From contig CANMOY010000001.1 in assembly GCA_947499595.1 (NCBI GenBank), positions 310,001-374,000 of the forward strand: a stretch of DNA of 64,000 bases. The letters run 5' to 3'. The position numbers were made by a program, and so were the translations under genes. Origin of the DNA: an uncultured Mesonia sp. GTDB lineage: Bacteria > Bacteroidota > Bacteroidia > Flavobacteriales > Flavobacteriaceae. Shown here in pieces: positions 1 through 9,774 of the stretch (its first letter is position 1; each line of letters starts with the position of its first letter). Below the pieces are notes generated by a model, which was not told the DNA's origin, did no database searches, and saw nothing but the letters and a program-made list of their open reading frames with translations.

Positions 1-36
1 GGCCGATAGATTATATTTAGTAAATTCGTTTTTTAT

Positions 37-1764
37 CTAAGTTAGCTTTTTCCATAATTTTAAAATAATTAATCCGCAAATTAAAGCAATCAAAAAACAG
101 AAGATACTGTAGGTGGGTTTTTGATAAATCAAGTAACCTGTACCAAACAAAATGGCATAAACGCCAACAACGCCACTAAAAAAAGCCAGTATTTTTTGCT
201 TTAGGAAGTCAAATTTTTTACCAGTTTCAAATACTTTTTCTTCAAATTTTTGTAGGGTATTAGCGTCGGTTGGTCGGGTAAACAAACTTACCAATACCCA
301 ACAAGTGGTTGTAATAACCACCCCAACAACCAATTGATAATGGCTGGCCAATTCAAACCACGGCGCTTCTAGTTTTGCGTTGATAAAAAATACTACCGCA
401 ATCAAGAATGAAACAAGCATGGCTGTAATTTCAGAATACGGGTTTATCCTGTACCAAAACCAACGTAAAATAAACAATAGCCCGGTGCCGGCACCTATTT
501 GTAAAAGCAAATCAAATGCTTCTTTAGCTTCTTCTAAAAACAAACTCAATAAGGCGGCAAAAAGCATCATAATCACAGTCGAAATTCTTCCTAAACGTAC
601 TTTTTGTTTTTCACTGGCTTTAGGATTTACAAAGCGTGCATAAAAATCATTAACCACATAACTACTTCCCCAATTAAGATGGGTGGAAATAGTACTCATA
701 AATGCTGCGATTAGAGAAGTAACTACAATGCCTAAAAGTCCAGAAGGTAAAAAACTCAACATTGCAGGATAGGCCAAATCATCTTTAATAAAATGCTTAT
801 CGAGACTAGGAAAAGCCTCTTGCAAACTAGCAGTACTAGGATAAATTACAATAGAAGCTAAGCCAATGATAATCCAAGGCCAAGGCCTTAATGCATAATG
901 AGCTATGGTAAAAAATAAGGTAGCTCCTACTGCGTGTTTTTTATTTTTGGCGGCCAGCATACGCTGGGCAATATAACCACCACCGCCTGGTTCTGCTCCA
1001 GGGTACCATACGCTCCACCATTGAACGGCTAAAGGTACCAGTAAAAGCGGCACATAAACTTCTGGATTGGTAAAATCTGGAAAAAAAGGCATTTTTGGTT
1101 GTACCTTCTGGTTGTTAATCAGGGCATCTAAGCCGCCAATTTCAGGTAAATTAATGATGTAAATGCTAGCCCAAATGCTACCGAGCATCGCGATAAAAAA
1201 CTGAATAAAATCTGTAATTAATACTCCCTTTAATCCGCCAAGAAGCGAGTAAACCACTGTGATTATAGAAGACACCAATAGGGTTTGTAAAGCAGAAAAG
1301 CCAAACATTACGTGGCCTATTTTAATGGCGGCTAAACATACGCCAGCCATAATAACTATATTGAAAAATACGCCTAGATAAAGGGCACGAAAACCACGTA
1401 GAAAAGCGGCACTTTTTCCGCTATAGCGTAGTTCGTAAAATTCTAAATCGGTTGTGATATCACTCTTTCGCCATAATTTAGCGTAAAAGAAAACAGTTAG
1501 CATTCCGGTAAGTAAAAAACTCCACCAAACCCAATTACCAAACACCCCATCATTCCTTACAATTCCCGCAACTAGACCTGGTGTGTCTGCTGCAAAAGTG
1601 GTGGCCACCATAGAAACTCCTAAAAGCCACCACGGCATATTTTTACCAGATAAGAAATAACTATCCACGTCCTTTTGACCTTTGAAATAAACTAAAACAC
1701 CAACGCCAAGGCTTATTACAAAAAATCCGATGATCAATAAACAATCTAGACCCGATAGTTGCAT
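37..1764 (-). CDS. Sodium:solute symporter (SSS family)
   Basis: Predicted inner-membrane Na+/solute cotransporter of the SSS (SLC5) family. The 575-residue protein is hydrophobic throughout, with about 13 predicted membrane segments. Near residue 55 it has the small-residue-rich stretch TFAADTPGLVAG typical of this family's unwound first helix. The substrate cannot be read from the sequence; sugars, proline and related solutes are all possible. It is the last gene of a tight minus-strand run after lptD and ridA, with 8 bases between the ridA stop and its ATG, so it is probably co-transcribed with them. Family assignment is firm and the substrate is open. Confidence 0.88.
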   Translation of the reverse strand: MQLSGLDCLLIIGFFVISLGVGVLVYFKGQKDVDSYFLSGKNMPWWLLGVSMVATTFAADTPGLVAGIVRNDGVFGNWVWWSFLLTGMLTVFFYAKLWRKSDITTDLEFYELRYSGKSAAFLRGFRALYLGVFFNIVIMAGVCLAAIKIGHVMFGFSALQTLLVSSIITVVYSLLGGLKGVLITDFIQFFIAMLGSIWASIYIINLPEIGGLDALINNQKVQPKMPFFPDFTNPEVYVPLLLVPLAVQWWSVWYPGAEPGGGGYIAQRMLAAKNKKHAVGATLFFTIAHYALRPWPWIIIGLASIVIYPSTASLQEAFPSLDKHFIKDDLAYPAMLSFLPSGLLGIVVTSLIAAFMSTISTHLNWGSSYVVNDFYARFVNPKASEKQKVRLGRISTVIMMLFAALLSLFLEEAKEAFDLLLQIGAGTGLLFILRWFWYRINPYSEITAMLVSFLIAVVFFINAKLEAPWFELASHYQLVVGVVITTTCWVLVSLFTRPTDANTLQKFEEKVFETGKKFDFLKQKILAFFSGVVGVYAILFGTGYLIYQKPTYSIFCFLIALICGLIILKLWKKLT

Positions 1765-1772
1765 AAATGGGA

Positions 1773-2153
1773 TTATTTAATAGCTATAGCGCTAATTTCT
1801 ACATTTACAAATTTGGGTAAATTAGCAACTTCAACTGTTTCACGGGCAGGTGCAGTCGATTCATCAAAATAAGTCGCATACACCTCATTTATTATACTGA
1901 AGTTATGCATATCACTTATAAAAATAGAAGTTTTTACTACGTTTTGTAGTGACATTCCAGCGGCTTTTAAAACAGCCATTAAGTTATTCATTACCCGATG
2001 CGTCTCATCGCGTAAATCTTTAGTTTCTAGTTCTCCCGTTTCCGGATTTATAGCAATTTGACCACTTATATAAAGCATGTCTTTAACCAAAATAGCTTGA
2101 TTATAAGGTCCTATAGGTTGTGGGGCATCTGGGGTATTAATTATTTCTCTCAT
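1773..2153 (-). CDS. ridA: RidA family reactive intermediate deaminase
   Basis: Cytosolic enzyme that hydrolyses reactive enamine/imine intermediates released by PLP-dependent dehydratases. The 126-residue length is standard for YjgF/YER057c/UK114 proteins. The family signature lies at residues 103-124, with the substrate-binding Arg at 104 (PARETVEVANLP) and the conserved Glu at 119 (VNVEISAIA). This argues for a true deaminase rather than an inactive relative. It lies between lptD (13-base gap) and the symporter (8-base gap), an arrangement with no obvious functional logic beyond shared transcription. Confidence 0.95.
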   Translation of the reverse strand: MREIINTPDAPQPIGPYNQAILVKDMLYISGQIAINPETGELETKDLRDETHRVMNNLMAVLKAAGMSLQNVVKTSIFISDMHNFSIINEVYATYFDESTAPARETVEVANLPKFVNVEISAIAIK

Positions 2154-2166
2154 AATGATTCTTATT

Positions 2167-4863
2167 TTATAAGCGTCTATCTCTTTCTCTGTTTTTATCG
2201 TATTTTAAATCCTGTAGCACATTAGCTTTAATACCTATAAAAAAGTACCAAGATTCGCGGTCACCAAATGGCGTCCAATTAAACGATAATCGCCAACTTT
2301 CTAGGTCACGCTGAAAACGCAATTGGGTAAAGGTAAAGCCTGGATTAACAAAATCAAAACCCGAGGAGGCACCAACCTTCCAACGAGGAGACAACTCTAC
2401 ATCTCCACTAAACATAATAGAATGCCCCGAAATCTCGTTATTCCTTCTTAGGTTATCATAGGTCATACTATAAGCGATGCGTAAATTCCAAGGAATACTA
2501 TAATTATAACGCTTAGTTTCATTTTCTACCACTTCTTCTTCCTCATCTTCATAGAGTTTTCCATCAAAATCAGCCGATCTTCCAAATAAATCATCTGGTC
2601 TACCGCCATTTCTAAAAGATTCATTTTCAAGTTCATCTGTTTGTTCATCTGAGTTACGCTCAAAATCTTTATTGGAGAAACTATAACTAAAACTCGCCTG
2701 TGCCCTTGTTAATCTAAATAGACTACCACCATTATTGATATTCCACTTGTCGATTCTCTCATTACTATTGTTTAAAGCGTATGGATCTAAAGCACCATTA
2801 AAATTTATGGTAAGTTTATCTTGAACCACAGGCAGTGAACCTCGAACTACAACTGGTTGTAGCTTTAAAGAATCGGCTGCCATATTGTAGGAAGTTCCTA
2901 AACTAAAATTTGAAAGCAACTTTCTTTTAATTGGTTCTGTTGCGGTGGTATCGCGTGAGGTTATTTTTGCTTCAAAATCATTGGTTACATTAAACCCAAT
3001 ACTGCTTGCATATCGGTTTCCTGGCGCTCCAAATAAAGAGCCTTCAAATCTAGAATAACTTACATTTCTAGCTTCTAGAGTAGAAGTTGCTGGCACCAAA
3101 TAAGTGTCGTAAAATTGATCGAAAGAGGGGGTGAGTGTATAACTTAAAGATGGTCTAATTACATGCCTTATAGCCTGAATTTTTTTATCTTTTCCAAAGT
3201 TTTTTTGGCCGTATACAGTTGTTCCAATACTAGAACTAAAATTATAGGTTCTAAAAGAATCAAATCCGTTAAGGGTATCGCGCACAACAGCTTGCGTATC
3301 TTGATCATAGCGCTGCTCAATGGTTTTAAAAACCCAATTTTCTTCAAAATTTGTTCCCGCACTAACACTAAAATGTTTAAACAGTTTAAAATTTGTAGCA
3401 ATGGGTATGCTATGCTTAATTCCGCTTTGCATATCTCTAAACATTTGTGGTTTAAAGAAAAGAGAATCGGTCGTTTTTATTCTATTTTCACCTCGTAAAC
3501 TATACTGGAAATTAATATTTTCAAAAATACCTTTCTTGGTCCCATTTTTAGGAGCAAAAGGATAAATTCTAGACATACTTGCGTTTAAGCTAGGCAAGGT
3601 CATATTGATTTCCTGTGTATTAGTATTTTGATTGTGGGTGGCAGCAATGTTTAAATTAACCTCTGGGAAACCACTAAAGGTTTTACTGTAAGATACCGAT
3701 GAACTCAGGTTGTTATTCAGAAAATTAGCGGTGTTGGTTTGATTGATACTTTCTTGGTAATATTGCGAACTTCCAAGGTTAACAGAGGCTTGAAATCTGC
3801 TAGACGGATTAGCTTTTGCGTCTTGTGAATGCGACCAGCGAATGTTATAAATAGAGCTTTCTGAATAATCGGGAAAACCGGGTTCACTATTGAGAAGTTT
3901 TTCATACCTAAAGCTAAAATTACCCCTAAATTTATAACGCAGCGCATAATTTGATTCGGCTCTAAAGCCAAAACTACCGTTGGTGTAATAATCACCTAAA
4001 ACGGCTAAATCAACATATTCATTAATATTAAAATAATAACCACCATTTTGTAAAAAGTAACCTCTGTTTTGGTTATCTCCAAAAGAGGGTAAGATAATAC
4101 CCGAAGAACGTTCATCGGTTAAGGGAAAGTAGCCAAAAGGCAACATTAACGGGGTAGGCACATCGGCGATGTACATGGTTACTAAACCCGTAATCACCTT
4201 TTTTTCGGGAACTAATTTAACCTGTCTTGCGTTAAAATAATATTCGGGGTTGTCTATATCTTTTGCGGTGGTAAACTTTACATTTTGCATAAAGTAAACC
4301 GAATCGTTTTCTTTTTTGGTTATAGCTCCTTTGACATTAAATTCGCCTTGCTGCGTGCGAGAATTGTAAACCAAGGCCTTTTGAGTGTCAAAATTGAATC
4401 GGATACTATCGGGCTCAACAATATTCTGTCCTTGAGAAAAAACCGGTCGCTGAGTATAATTACCTAAGGAATCTTTAATGCCAAAAGCATACACCTCATT
4501 GGTAGCATTATTCAATATTATTTTTCCAGCTTCAAGCGTGATGTCGCCATAAACAATTTTGGCTTCATTATACAAATAGGCTTTCTTGTTTTTAGCATCA
4601 AGCATCATATAATCCTTAGCCGTACTAATCACATTATCGGTTAAAAAAGAATTAGTTTTAGTACTGTCTTCTTGAATTATATCATTGTTAGGATTTACAA
4701 TAGGAGTACTTTTTAAAAGGCTATCGCTTAAAGGAAAAATAGCTTCTCGTTCTGCCGGAATACGCAAGGTACGGGTGCTATCAATTTCTTGAGCTTGCGT
4801 CGAATTAAAAAACAAGAAAAGAAAAAAACAAGATAAAAGTATATGGTATAAGTTTGTTTGCAA
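2167..4863 (-). CDS. lptD: LptD-like LPS-assembly outer-membrane protein
   Basis: Predicted outer-membrane translocon that inserts lipopolysaccharide into the outer leaflet. The 898-residue protein has a signal peptide (about residues 1-24, ending TQAQ). An OstA/LptA-like beta-jellyroll domain follows at about residues 75-250, and the rest is a long beta-barrel with alternating aromatic strands. An acidic insertion (DEEEEVVENE) lies near residue 780. The only cysteine is in the signal peptide, so the inter-domain disulfides that mature E. coli LptD cannot form here. The start is TTG at 4863; no in-frame ATG precedes the hydrophobic signal segment. It is the first gene of an lptD-ridA-symporter run. 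Confidence 0.85.
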   Translation of the reverse strand: MQTNLYHILLSCFFLFLFFNSTQAQEIDSTRTLRIPAEREAIFPLSDSLLKSTPIVNPNNDIIQEDSTKTNSFLTDNVISTAKDYMMLDAKNKKAYLYNEAKIVYGDITLEAGKIILNNATNEVYAFGIKDSLGNYTQRPVFSQGQNIVEPDSIRFNFDTQKALVYNSRTQQGEFNVKGAITKKENDSVYFMQNVKFTTAKDIDNPEYYFNARQVKLVPEKKVITGLVTMYIADVPTPLMLPFGYFPLTDERSSGIILPSFGDNQNRGYFLQNGGYYFNINEYVDLAVLGDYYTNGSFGFRAESNYALRYKFRGNFSFRYEKLLNSEPGFPDYSESSIYNIRWSHSQDAKANPSSRFQASVNLGSSQYYQESINQTNTANFLNNNLSSSVSYSKTFSGFPEVNLNIAATHNQNTNTQEINMTLPSLNASMSRIYPFAPKNGTKKGIFENINFQYSLRGENRIKTTDSLFFKPQMFRDMQSGIKHSIPIATNFKLFKHFSVSAGTNFEENWVFKTIEQRYDQDTQAVVRDTLNGFDSFRTYNFSSSIGTTVYGQKNFGKDKKIQAIRHVIRPSLSYTLTPSFDQFYDTYLVPATSTLEARNVSYSRFEGSLFGAPGNRYASSIGFNVTNDFEAKITSRDTTATEPIKRKLLSNFSLGTSYNMAADSLKLQPVVVRGSLPVVQDKLTINFNGALDPYALNNSNERIDKWNINNGGSLFRLTRAQASFSYSFSNKDFERNSDEQTDELENESFRNGGRPDDLFGRSADFDGKLYEDEEEEVVENETKRYNYSIPWNLRIAYSMTYDNLRRNNEISGHSIMFSGDVELSPRWKVGASSGFDFVNPGFTFTQLRFQRDLESWRLSFNWTPFGDRESWYFFIGIKANVLQDLKYDKNRERDRRL

Positions 4864-4910
4864 TGCTTATAGTGCTATTTTTGTATTGTTTGGCTTGCTT
4901 TTTGAAAAGC

Positions 4911-4918
4911 CAAAATTA
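4911..4918 (-). promoter_or_regulatory. Predicted -7 box for lptD
   Basis: On the minus strand this reads TAATTTTG, matching the Bacteroidota -7 consensus TAnnTTTG. It lies about 48 bases upstream of the TTG start of lptD. I see no matching TTTG at the usual -33 distance, so the call rests on the -7 box alone. Confidence 0.4.
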
Positions 4919-4997
4919 CATATATTTTTTTAAGGGTTGTTCAGAATTTTTAAAAATAAACAAATCAGCAAGTAAAAATTAGCTTAAGCTATTCAAT

Positions 4998-6083
4998 ATG
5001 AAAAAGTTTTCACTTTATTTCTTTCTCCTTTGCGGAATTTTATTGCTAAACCAAGAACTAGCTTGGTCGCAAAATAAAACCTTTGTAGTGGTTTTAGATG
5101 CGGGTCACGGAGGAAAAGATCCAGGAAATCGAGGAAACGGTTATAAGGAAAAAGATATTGCCCTAAAGGTGGTTCTTGAAGTAGGAAAGATCTTAAAAAA
5201 AGATAAAGACATAAAAGTACTTTACACCAGAACGACAGATAAATTTGTAACTTTAGACGATAGAGCTAAAATTGCCAATGACGCTGATGCTGATTTATTT
5301 GTTTCTGTTCATTGCAATGCTCATAGTAGTAACGCACAAGGTACAGAAACATTTGTTTTAGGTTTACACCGTAATGAAGACAACCTAAAGATTGCGATGA
5401 AAGAAAACTCGGTAATTTACTTAGAAGATGATTATGAAGTGGTTTATGATGGTTTCGACCCGAGTTCTCCCGCCTCTTATATTGGAATGACTTTAATGCA
5501 AGAAGAATATTTAGATCAAAGTATTTTATTAGCTGATTATGTGCAAAAGCAATTCACTAACACCCTTAAACGGGTAAATCGAGGGGTGAAACAAGCTGGT
5601 TTTTTAGTTCTTCGCAAGACGTTTATGCCTAGTGTTTTAGTTGAAACGGGATTTTTAACCAATAAACAAGAAGGACGTTATTTAAACTCGCCGGCTGGGC
5701 AGGCTAAAATGGCGACCTCTATAGCTAAAGGAGTAGTTGACTATAAAAACAGTATAAACCTAAGTGCCACAGAAGTAAAGTACAAAAATGATTTTAAAAA
5801 AAGTGAAAAGGAATACCCACTAATTACTTTTAAGGTGCAGATTGCGGCAGGTAGCAAGCCGCTTGAATTAGCTCCGTATAACTTTAAAGGTTTGAAAGAT
5901 GTTTCGCGTAAGCTCGAAGGCAAACTTTATAAGTATTATTATGGAAACACGAGTAATTATGACGAGATTCAACGATTGCTACAACAAGCCAAAAGCGCTG
6001 GATTTTCAAAAAGCTTTCTTGTTGCTTTTAAAGAGGGAGTTAAAATAAGCGTTAACGACGCGTTAAAAACTAAGCGGAAATAA
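4998..6083 (+). CDS. N-acetylmuramoyl-L-alanine amidase with C-terminal SPOR-like region
   Basis: Periplasmic zinc amidase that cleaves the bond between N-acetylmuramic acid and L-alanine in peptidoglycan. Residues 1-25 are a signal peptide. The Amidase_3 domain covers about 28-250. Predicted zinc ligands are His37 (DAGHGGKD), Glu51 and His105 (SVHCNAH), and the catalytic Glu is 216 (VETGFLTN). All are present, so the enzyme should be active. The C-terminal part (about 280-350) resembles a SPOR peptidoglycan-binding repeat, which would target it to septal, denuded glycan. It opens a co-directional run of envelope and redox genes, with an MCE protein gene 53 bases downstream. Confidence 0.92.
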   Translation: MKKFSLYFFLLCGILLLNQELAWSQNKTFVVVLDAGHGGKDPGNRGNGYKEKDIALKVVLEVGKILKKDKDIKVLYTRTTDKFVTLDDRAKIANDADADLFVSVHCNAHSSNAQGTETFVLGLHRNEDNLKIAMKENSVIYLEDDYEVVYDGFDPSSPASYIGMTLMQEEYLDQSILLADYVQKQFTNTLKRVNRGVKQAGFLVLRKTFMPSVLVETGFLTNKQEGRYLNSPAGQAKMATSIAKGVVDYKNSINLSATEVKYKNDFKKSEKEYPLITFKVQIAAGSKPLELAPYNFKGLKDVSRKLEGKLYKYYYGNTSNYDEIQRLLQQAKSAGFSKSFLVAFKEGVKISVNDALKTKRK

Positions 6084-6136
6084 AAGCATTTTCTATTTTT
6101 AATCCTTAAATTTGTTAATTCTTAAATCCGCTACAA

Positions 6137-7084
6137 TTGAAAATATCGAAAGAAGTTAAAACTGCATTACTCGCCTTATTGGCTATAGCCCTATTGATAT
6201 TTGGTTATAATTTTTTAAAAGGAAATAATTTACTAGACAATAATAGAACCTTTTACGCGGTATACGACGATGTTGAAGGGCTAGCTCCTTCATCCCCAGT
6301 TACCATTAACGGATTGCAAGTGGGTACGGTTTCGGGTATTCGATTCTTAAATAAAACAGGAGCCATTTTGGTGAGTATGAATGTCCAAAATGAGTTTCAA
6401 TTTTCAAAAACAAGTAAAGCTCAAATCTATGGTGGCGGTATTATAGGTGGAAAAAGTTTGGCAATTATTCCTGAATACGACGGACCTATGGCTAAATCTG
6501 GAGACACTTTACCCGGAGAAATAGATGAAGGTTTGTTAGAGCTAGTAAACGATAGACTTACGCCATTACAAAATAAGGTGGAAAAAGCCATCAGTAGTAC
6601 TGATTCAGTTCTTTTTGCGTTTAATGATATATTAAACCCAGAGTCACGAAAAAACCTTAAGCAAAGTCTTGCAAACTTTAATTCTATATCAGAACATTTC
6701 AAAAATATTACAGGGAGAACAGATAATATGCTTAAGAACAATGAAGATAAGCTGAGTAGAACTCTTAGTAATATTGATAAAACCACGGCTAATTTAAGCA
6801 AGCTAAGCGATAGTCTTTCGCAAGTTGATATTGCACAAATTACACGTGATTTAGAAACCGCAATTCACGATTTTAAAAGTATTGCCAGTGAACTGAACCA
6901 AGGAAAAGGTACAGCTGGTAAACTTTTAAAAGACCCTGCTATTTATGATAATATGGATCGTGCAACCCGACAATTAGAACAATTGCTACAGGATTTAAAA
7001 TTAAATCCTAAACGTTACGTACATTTTTCGTTATTCGGGAAAAAAAATAAAGCTTACGAAAAACCAAAAGACTCTCTTAAATAA
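6137..7084 (+). CDS. MlaD-type MCE domain protein
   Basis: Predicted inner-membrane-anchored lipid-binding component of an MCE/Mla phospholipid transport system. Of 315 residues, 8-27 form one membrane helix and about 38-115 form the MCE domain (NGLQVGTVSGIRF). The C-terminal half is a long helical region with low-complexity N/S/L repeats, probably a coiled coil that oligomerises. The start is TTG at 6137; the membrane helix begins right after it and no better start exists. No MlaE permease or MlaF ATPase gene lies next to it, so partners must be elsewhere. The next gene begins 9 bases downstream. Confidence 0.85.
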   Translation: MKISKEVKTALLALLAIALLIFGYNFLKGNNLLDNNRTFYAVYDDVEGLAPSSPVTINGLQVGTVSGIRFLNKTGAILVSMNVQNEFQFSKTSKAQIYGGGIIGGKSLAIIPEYDGPMAKSGDTLPGEIDEGLLELVNDRLTPLQNKVEKAISSTDSVLFAFNDILNPESRKNLKQSLANFNSISEHFKNITGRTDNMLKNNEDKLSRTLSNIDKTTANLSKLSDSLSQVDIAQITRDLETAIHDFKSIASELNQGKGTAGKLLKDPAIYDNMDRATRQLEQLLQDLKLNPKRYVHFSLFGKKNKAYEKPKDSLK

Positions 7085-7093
7085 ATTTGAAAT

Positions 7094-8437
7094 ATGGCAA
7101 TTTTAGGACAAATACTATTTTTCATCGCCCTTGTATTGGGCGTTGGCTTTTTTACCCTAAATATCAAGAAGTTAATTCGCAATATTAAACTAGGTAAAGC
7201 AGTTGACTGTAACGACCGAAAAAGCGAACGTTTTAAGCAAATGGCTAAAGTCGCTTTAGGGCAATCTAAAATGGTGGTGCGGCCAATTGCCGGTGTCTTA
7301 CATATAATAGTATACGTTGGCTTTATTATTATAAATATTGAAGTTATAGAGATTATAATCGATGGTCTTTTTGGTACGCACCGTGTTTTGTCTTTTATGG
7401 GTTGTTTCTATAATTTTTTAATCGGCACTTTTGAGATATTAGCCTTATTGGTGTTTGTAGGGGTAGTGGTATTTTGGCTAAGAAGAAATGCCTTAAAAAT
7501 AAAACGTTTCTGGGCCAACGAAATGAAAGGTTGGCCAAAAGATGATGCCAACTATATTCTATATTTTGAGATGGTACTTATGGGCTTGTTTTTATTAATG
7601 AATGCCGCAGATTATGAATTGCAACTTTCTGGTGCTGCGCATTATGCGCAACAAGACGGATCTATAGTAGGCGCTTTTCCTGTGAGTCAATATATAAGTC
7701 CGCTTCTAGCGGGATTATCAGAATCTAGCTTAATTTTAGTTGAGCGTTCGGCTTGGTGGTTACATATTTTAGGTATTTTGTTTTTCCTAAATTATTTATA
7801 CTACTCAAAGCATTTACATATTTTGCTTGCCTTTCCTAATACCTATTTGGCTAAGTTACAACCCAAAGGAGAGATGGATAACTTAGAATCGGTTAAACAA
7901 GAGGTAGCCTTGATGATGGACCCTAACGCTGATCCGTTTGCTGCCCCAAGTGGAGACGATGAAACAGCAGAGCCAGAAAAATTTGGAGCAAGTGACGTGT
8001 TTGATTTGAATCAGGTGCAATTGCTTAATGCCTACACTTGTACAGAATGCGGTAGGTGTACATCAGAATGTCCGGCCAACCAAACGGGTAAGAAACTATC
8101 TCCGCGTAAAATTATGATGGATACTCGTGATCGTTTGCAGGAAGTGAGTAAACAGATAGATGCTAAAAAAGACCCTAAAGAAGATGGTAAACAATTATTA
8201 GATGATTATATAACCCGAGAAGAGCTTTGGGCATGTACAACTTGTAACGCTTGTGTACAAGCTTGCCCTATTGGCATAGACCCTTTATCTATTATTTTAG
8301 ATATGCGAAGGTATTTAGTTATGGAACAAAGTGCAGCGCCTAATGAATTAAATGTTGCAATGGGTAATATAGAGAATAATGGAGCACCTTGGCCTTATAA
8401 TCAAATGGATCGATTAAACTGGGCAGACGAAAATTAA
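7094..8437 (+). CDS. Membrane-bound 4Fe-4S protein, Hdr/NarI-like fusion
   Basis: Predicted electron-transfer subunit. The N-terminal half has about five membrane helices (roughly residues 3-22, 62-82, 105-128, 155-172, 220-237). Histidines at 70, 224, 240 and 242 could ligate b-type haem, as in NarI/HdrE proteins. The soluble C-terminal part has two complete 4Fe-4S motifs: Cys316-319-322-326 (CTECGRCTSECP) and Cys381-384-387-391 (CTTCNACVQACP). The next gene encodes a CCG-domain protein, so the two probably form a heterodisulfide-reductase-like complex at the inner membrane. Donor and acceptor are unknown. Haem ligation is inference. Confidence 0.85.
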   Translation: MAILGQILFFIALVLGVGFFTLNIKKLIRNIKLGKAVDCNDRKSERFKQMAKVALGQSKMVVRPIAGVLHIIVYVGFIIINIEVIEIIIDGLFGTHRVLSFMGCFYNFLIGTFEILALLVFVGVVVFWLRRNALKIKRFWANEMKGWPKDDANYILYFEMVLMGLFLLMNAADYELQLSGAAHYAQQDGSIVGAFPVSQYISPLLAGLSESSLILVERSAWWLHILGILFFLNYLYYSKHLHILLAFPNTYLAKLQPKGEMDNLESVKQEVALMMDPNADPFAAPSGDDETAEPEKFGASDVFDLNQVQLLNAYTCTECGRCTSECPANQTGKKLSPRKIMMDTRDRLQEVSKQIDAKKDPKEDGKQLLDDYITREELWACTTCNACVQACPIGIDPLSIILDMRRYLVMEQSAAPNELNVAMGNIENNGAPWPYNQMDRLNWADEN

Positions 8438-8451
8438 AATAGAATATAGCA

Positions 8452-9261
8452 ATGAATACAGATAATACAAATACAGAGAAAATTAAAGTACCTACCATGG
8501 CCGAATATATGGCGCAAGGAAAAAAACCAGAAGTTCTTTTTTGGGTCGGTTGTGCGGGTAGTTTTGATGATCGTGCAAAAAAAATAACCAAAGCATTTAT
8601 AAAACTTTTAACCAAAGCAAAAGTCGACTATGCCGTATTAGGAACCGAAGAAAGTTGTACAGGAGATCCGGCTAAAAGGTCGGGGAATGAGTTTTTATTC
8701 CAAATGCAAGCAGCGATGAATATTGAGGTGCTAAATGGCTATGAAGTTAAAAAAATTGTTACCGCTTGTCCGCATTGCTTTAATACCATAAAAAATGAAT
8801 ACCCAGAATTAGGCGGAAATTATGAAGTTGTACATCATACTCAATTTTTGAAAGGTTTGATGGAAGAAGGTCGTCTACGCGTAGAAGGCGGTAAATTTAA
8901 AGGGAAACGAATAACTTTTCACGACCCTTGTTACTTAGGCCGTGCCAACGACGAATATGAAGCGCCACGTGATTTGCTTAGAAAGCTAGAAGTAGAGTTG
9001 CTTGAAATGCGTAAATGCAAAAGCCAAGGGCTATGTTGTGGTGCAGGTGGTGGCCAAATGTTTAAAGAACCAGAAAAAGGGAATAAAGATGTGAATGTAT
9101 TAAGAACAGAACAAGCTTTAGAAACTAAACCTGAAGCCATTGCAGCCGGTTGTCCTTTTTGCAATACGATGATGACAGACGGCGTAAAAAACAAAAATAA
9201 AGAAAATGAAGTAGAAGTGCTTGATGTGGCCGAAATGATAGCACAAGCACAAGATCTGTAA
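8452..9261 (+). CDS. CCG-domain (Fe-S)-binding protein, HdrB/GlpC-like
   Basis: Soluble partner of the preceding membrane Fe-S protein. The 269-residue protein has two cysteine-rich CCG-type segments. One centres on Cys34, Cys69 and Cys106/109 (TACPHC); the other on Cys160 (HDPCYLGR), Cys189, Cys195-196 (GLCCGAGGG) and Cys234/237 (AGCPFC). In HdrB such motifs bind non-cubane 4Fe-4S clusters that split disulfides. Genes of this type also occur in lactate and glycerol-3-phosphate oxidation systems. It starts 14 bases after the upstream gene. The disulfide-reducing role is inferred from the family. Confidence 0.88.
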   Translation: MNTDNTNTEKIKVPTMAEYMAQGKKPEVLFWVGCAGSFDDRAKKITKAFIKLLTKAKVDYAVLGTEESCTGDPAKRSGNEFLFQMQAAMNIEVLNGYEVKKIVTACPHCFNTIKNEYPELGGNYEVVHHTQFLKGLMEEGRLRVEGGKFKGKRITFHDPCYLGRANDEYEAPRDLLRKLEVELLEMRKCKSQGLCCGAGGGQMFKEPEKGNKDVNVLRTEQALETKPEAIAAGCPFCNTMMTDGVKNKNKENEVEVLDVAEMIAQAQDL

Positions 9262-9270
9262 ATCAAAAAT

Positions 9271-9753
9271 ATGTGGGTAGAATTTAATGCGTTAGCCGAT
9301 GAATCAAAAATATGGATTTATCAGGCAAATCGGTCTTTTACGGATGTAGAACTACAAGAATTAGAAGTGTCGATAAAAGACTTTGTAAATAACTGGGCCG
9401 CGCACGGCACTGGATTAAAAGCTAGTTTTTTGATAAAACACAAACGTTTTATCATATTGGGTTTAGACGCTACGGGTGCACAGGCTAGTGGCTGCAGCAT
9501 TGATACCTCTGTTCGTTTTATTCAAGAACTTGAGAAAAAATATTCTGTTGATTTACTCGATAAAATGAATGTTACTTTTAAACAAGGGGAATATTTGGCT
9601 TATAAGCCTTTAATTGATTTTAAGAAATTAGTTAAAAATAAATCTGTTTCGGGTAAAACTATAGTATTCAATAACCTGGTGAATACTAAAAAAGAATTGG
9701 AGACAGATTGGGAGATTCCTTTAGAAGAAAGTTGGCACAATCGATTTTTATAA
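9271..9753 (+). CDS. Conserved protein, 160 residues, unknown function
   Basis: Small soluble protein without signal peptide or membrane segment. Related flavobacterial proteins are often labelled as an ABC transporter ATPase, as far as I recall. I see no Walker A, Walker B or ABC signature motif here, so that name is not supported. The N-terminal half alternates strand and helix (WVEFNALADESKIWIYQA at the start). The segment LGLDATGAQASGCSIDTSV around residue 70 is the most distinctive part and contains the only cysteine. It sits in the middle of the amidase-to-bshA run, 9 bases after the CCG protein gene. Confidence 0.8.
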   Translation: MWVEFNALADESKIWIYQANRSFTDVELQELEVSIKDFVNNWAAHGTGLKASFLIKHKRFIILGLDATGAQASGCSIDTSVRFIQELEKKYSVDLLDKMNVTFKQGEYLAYKPLIDFKKLVKNKSVSGKTIVFNNLVNTKKELETDWEIPLEESWHNRFL

Positions 9754-9774
9754 CCATTTAAAGAAGTTTCTACT

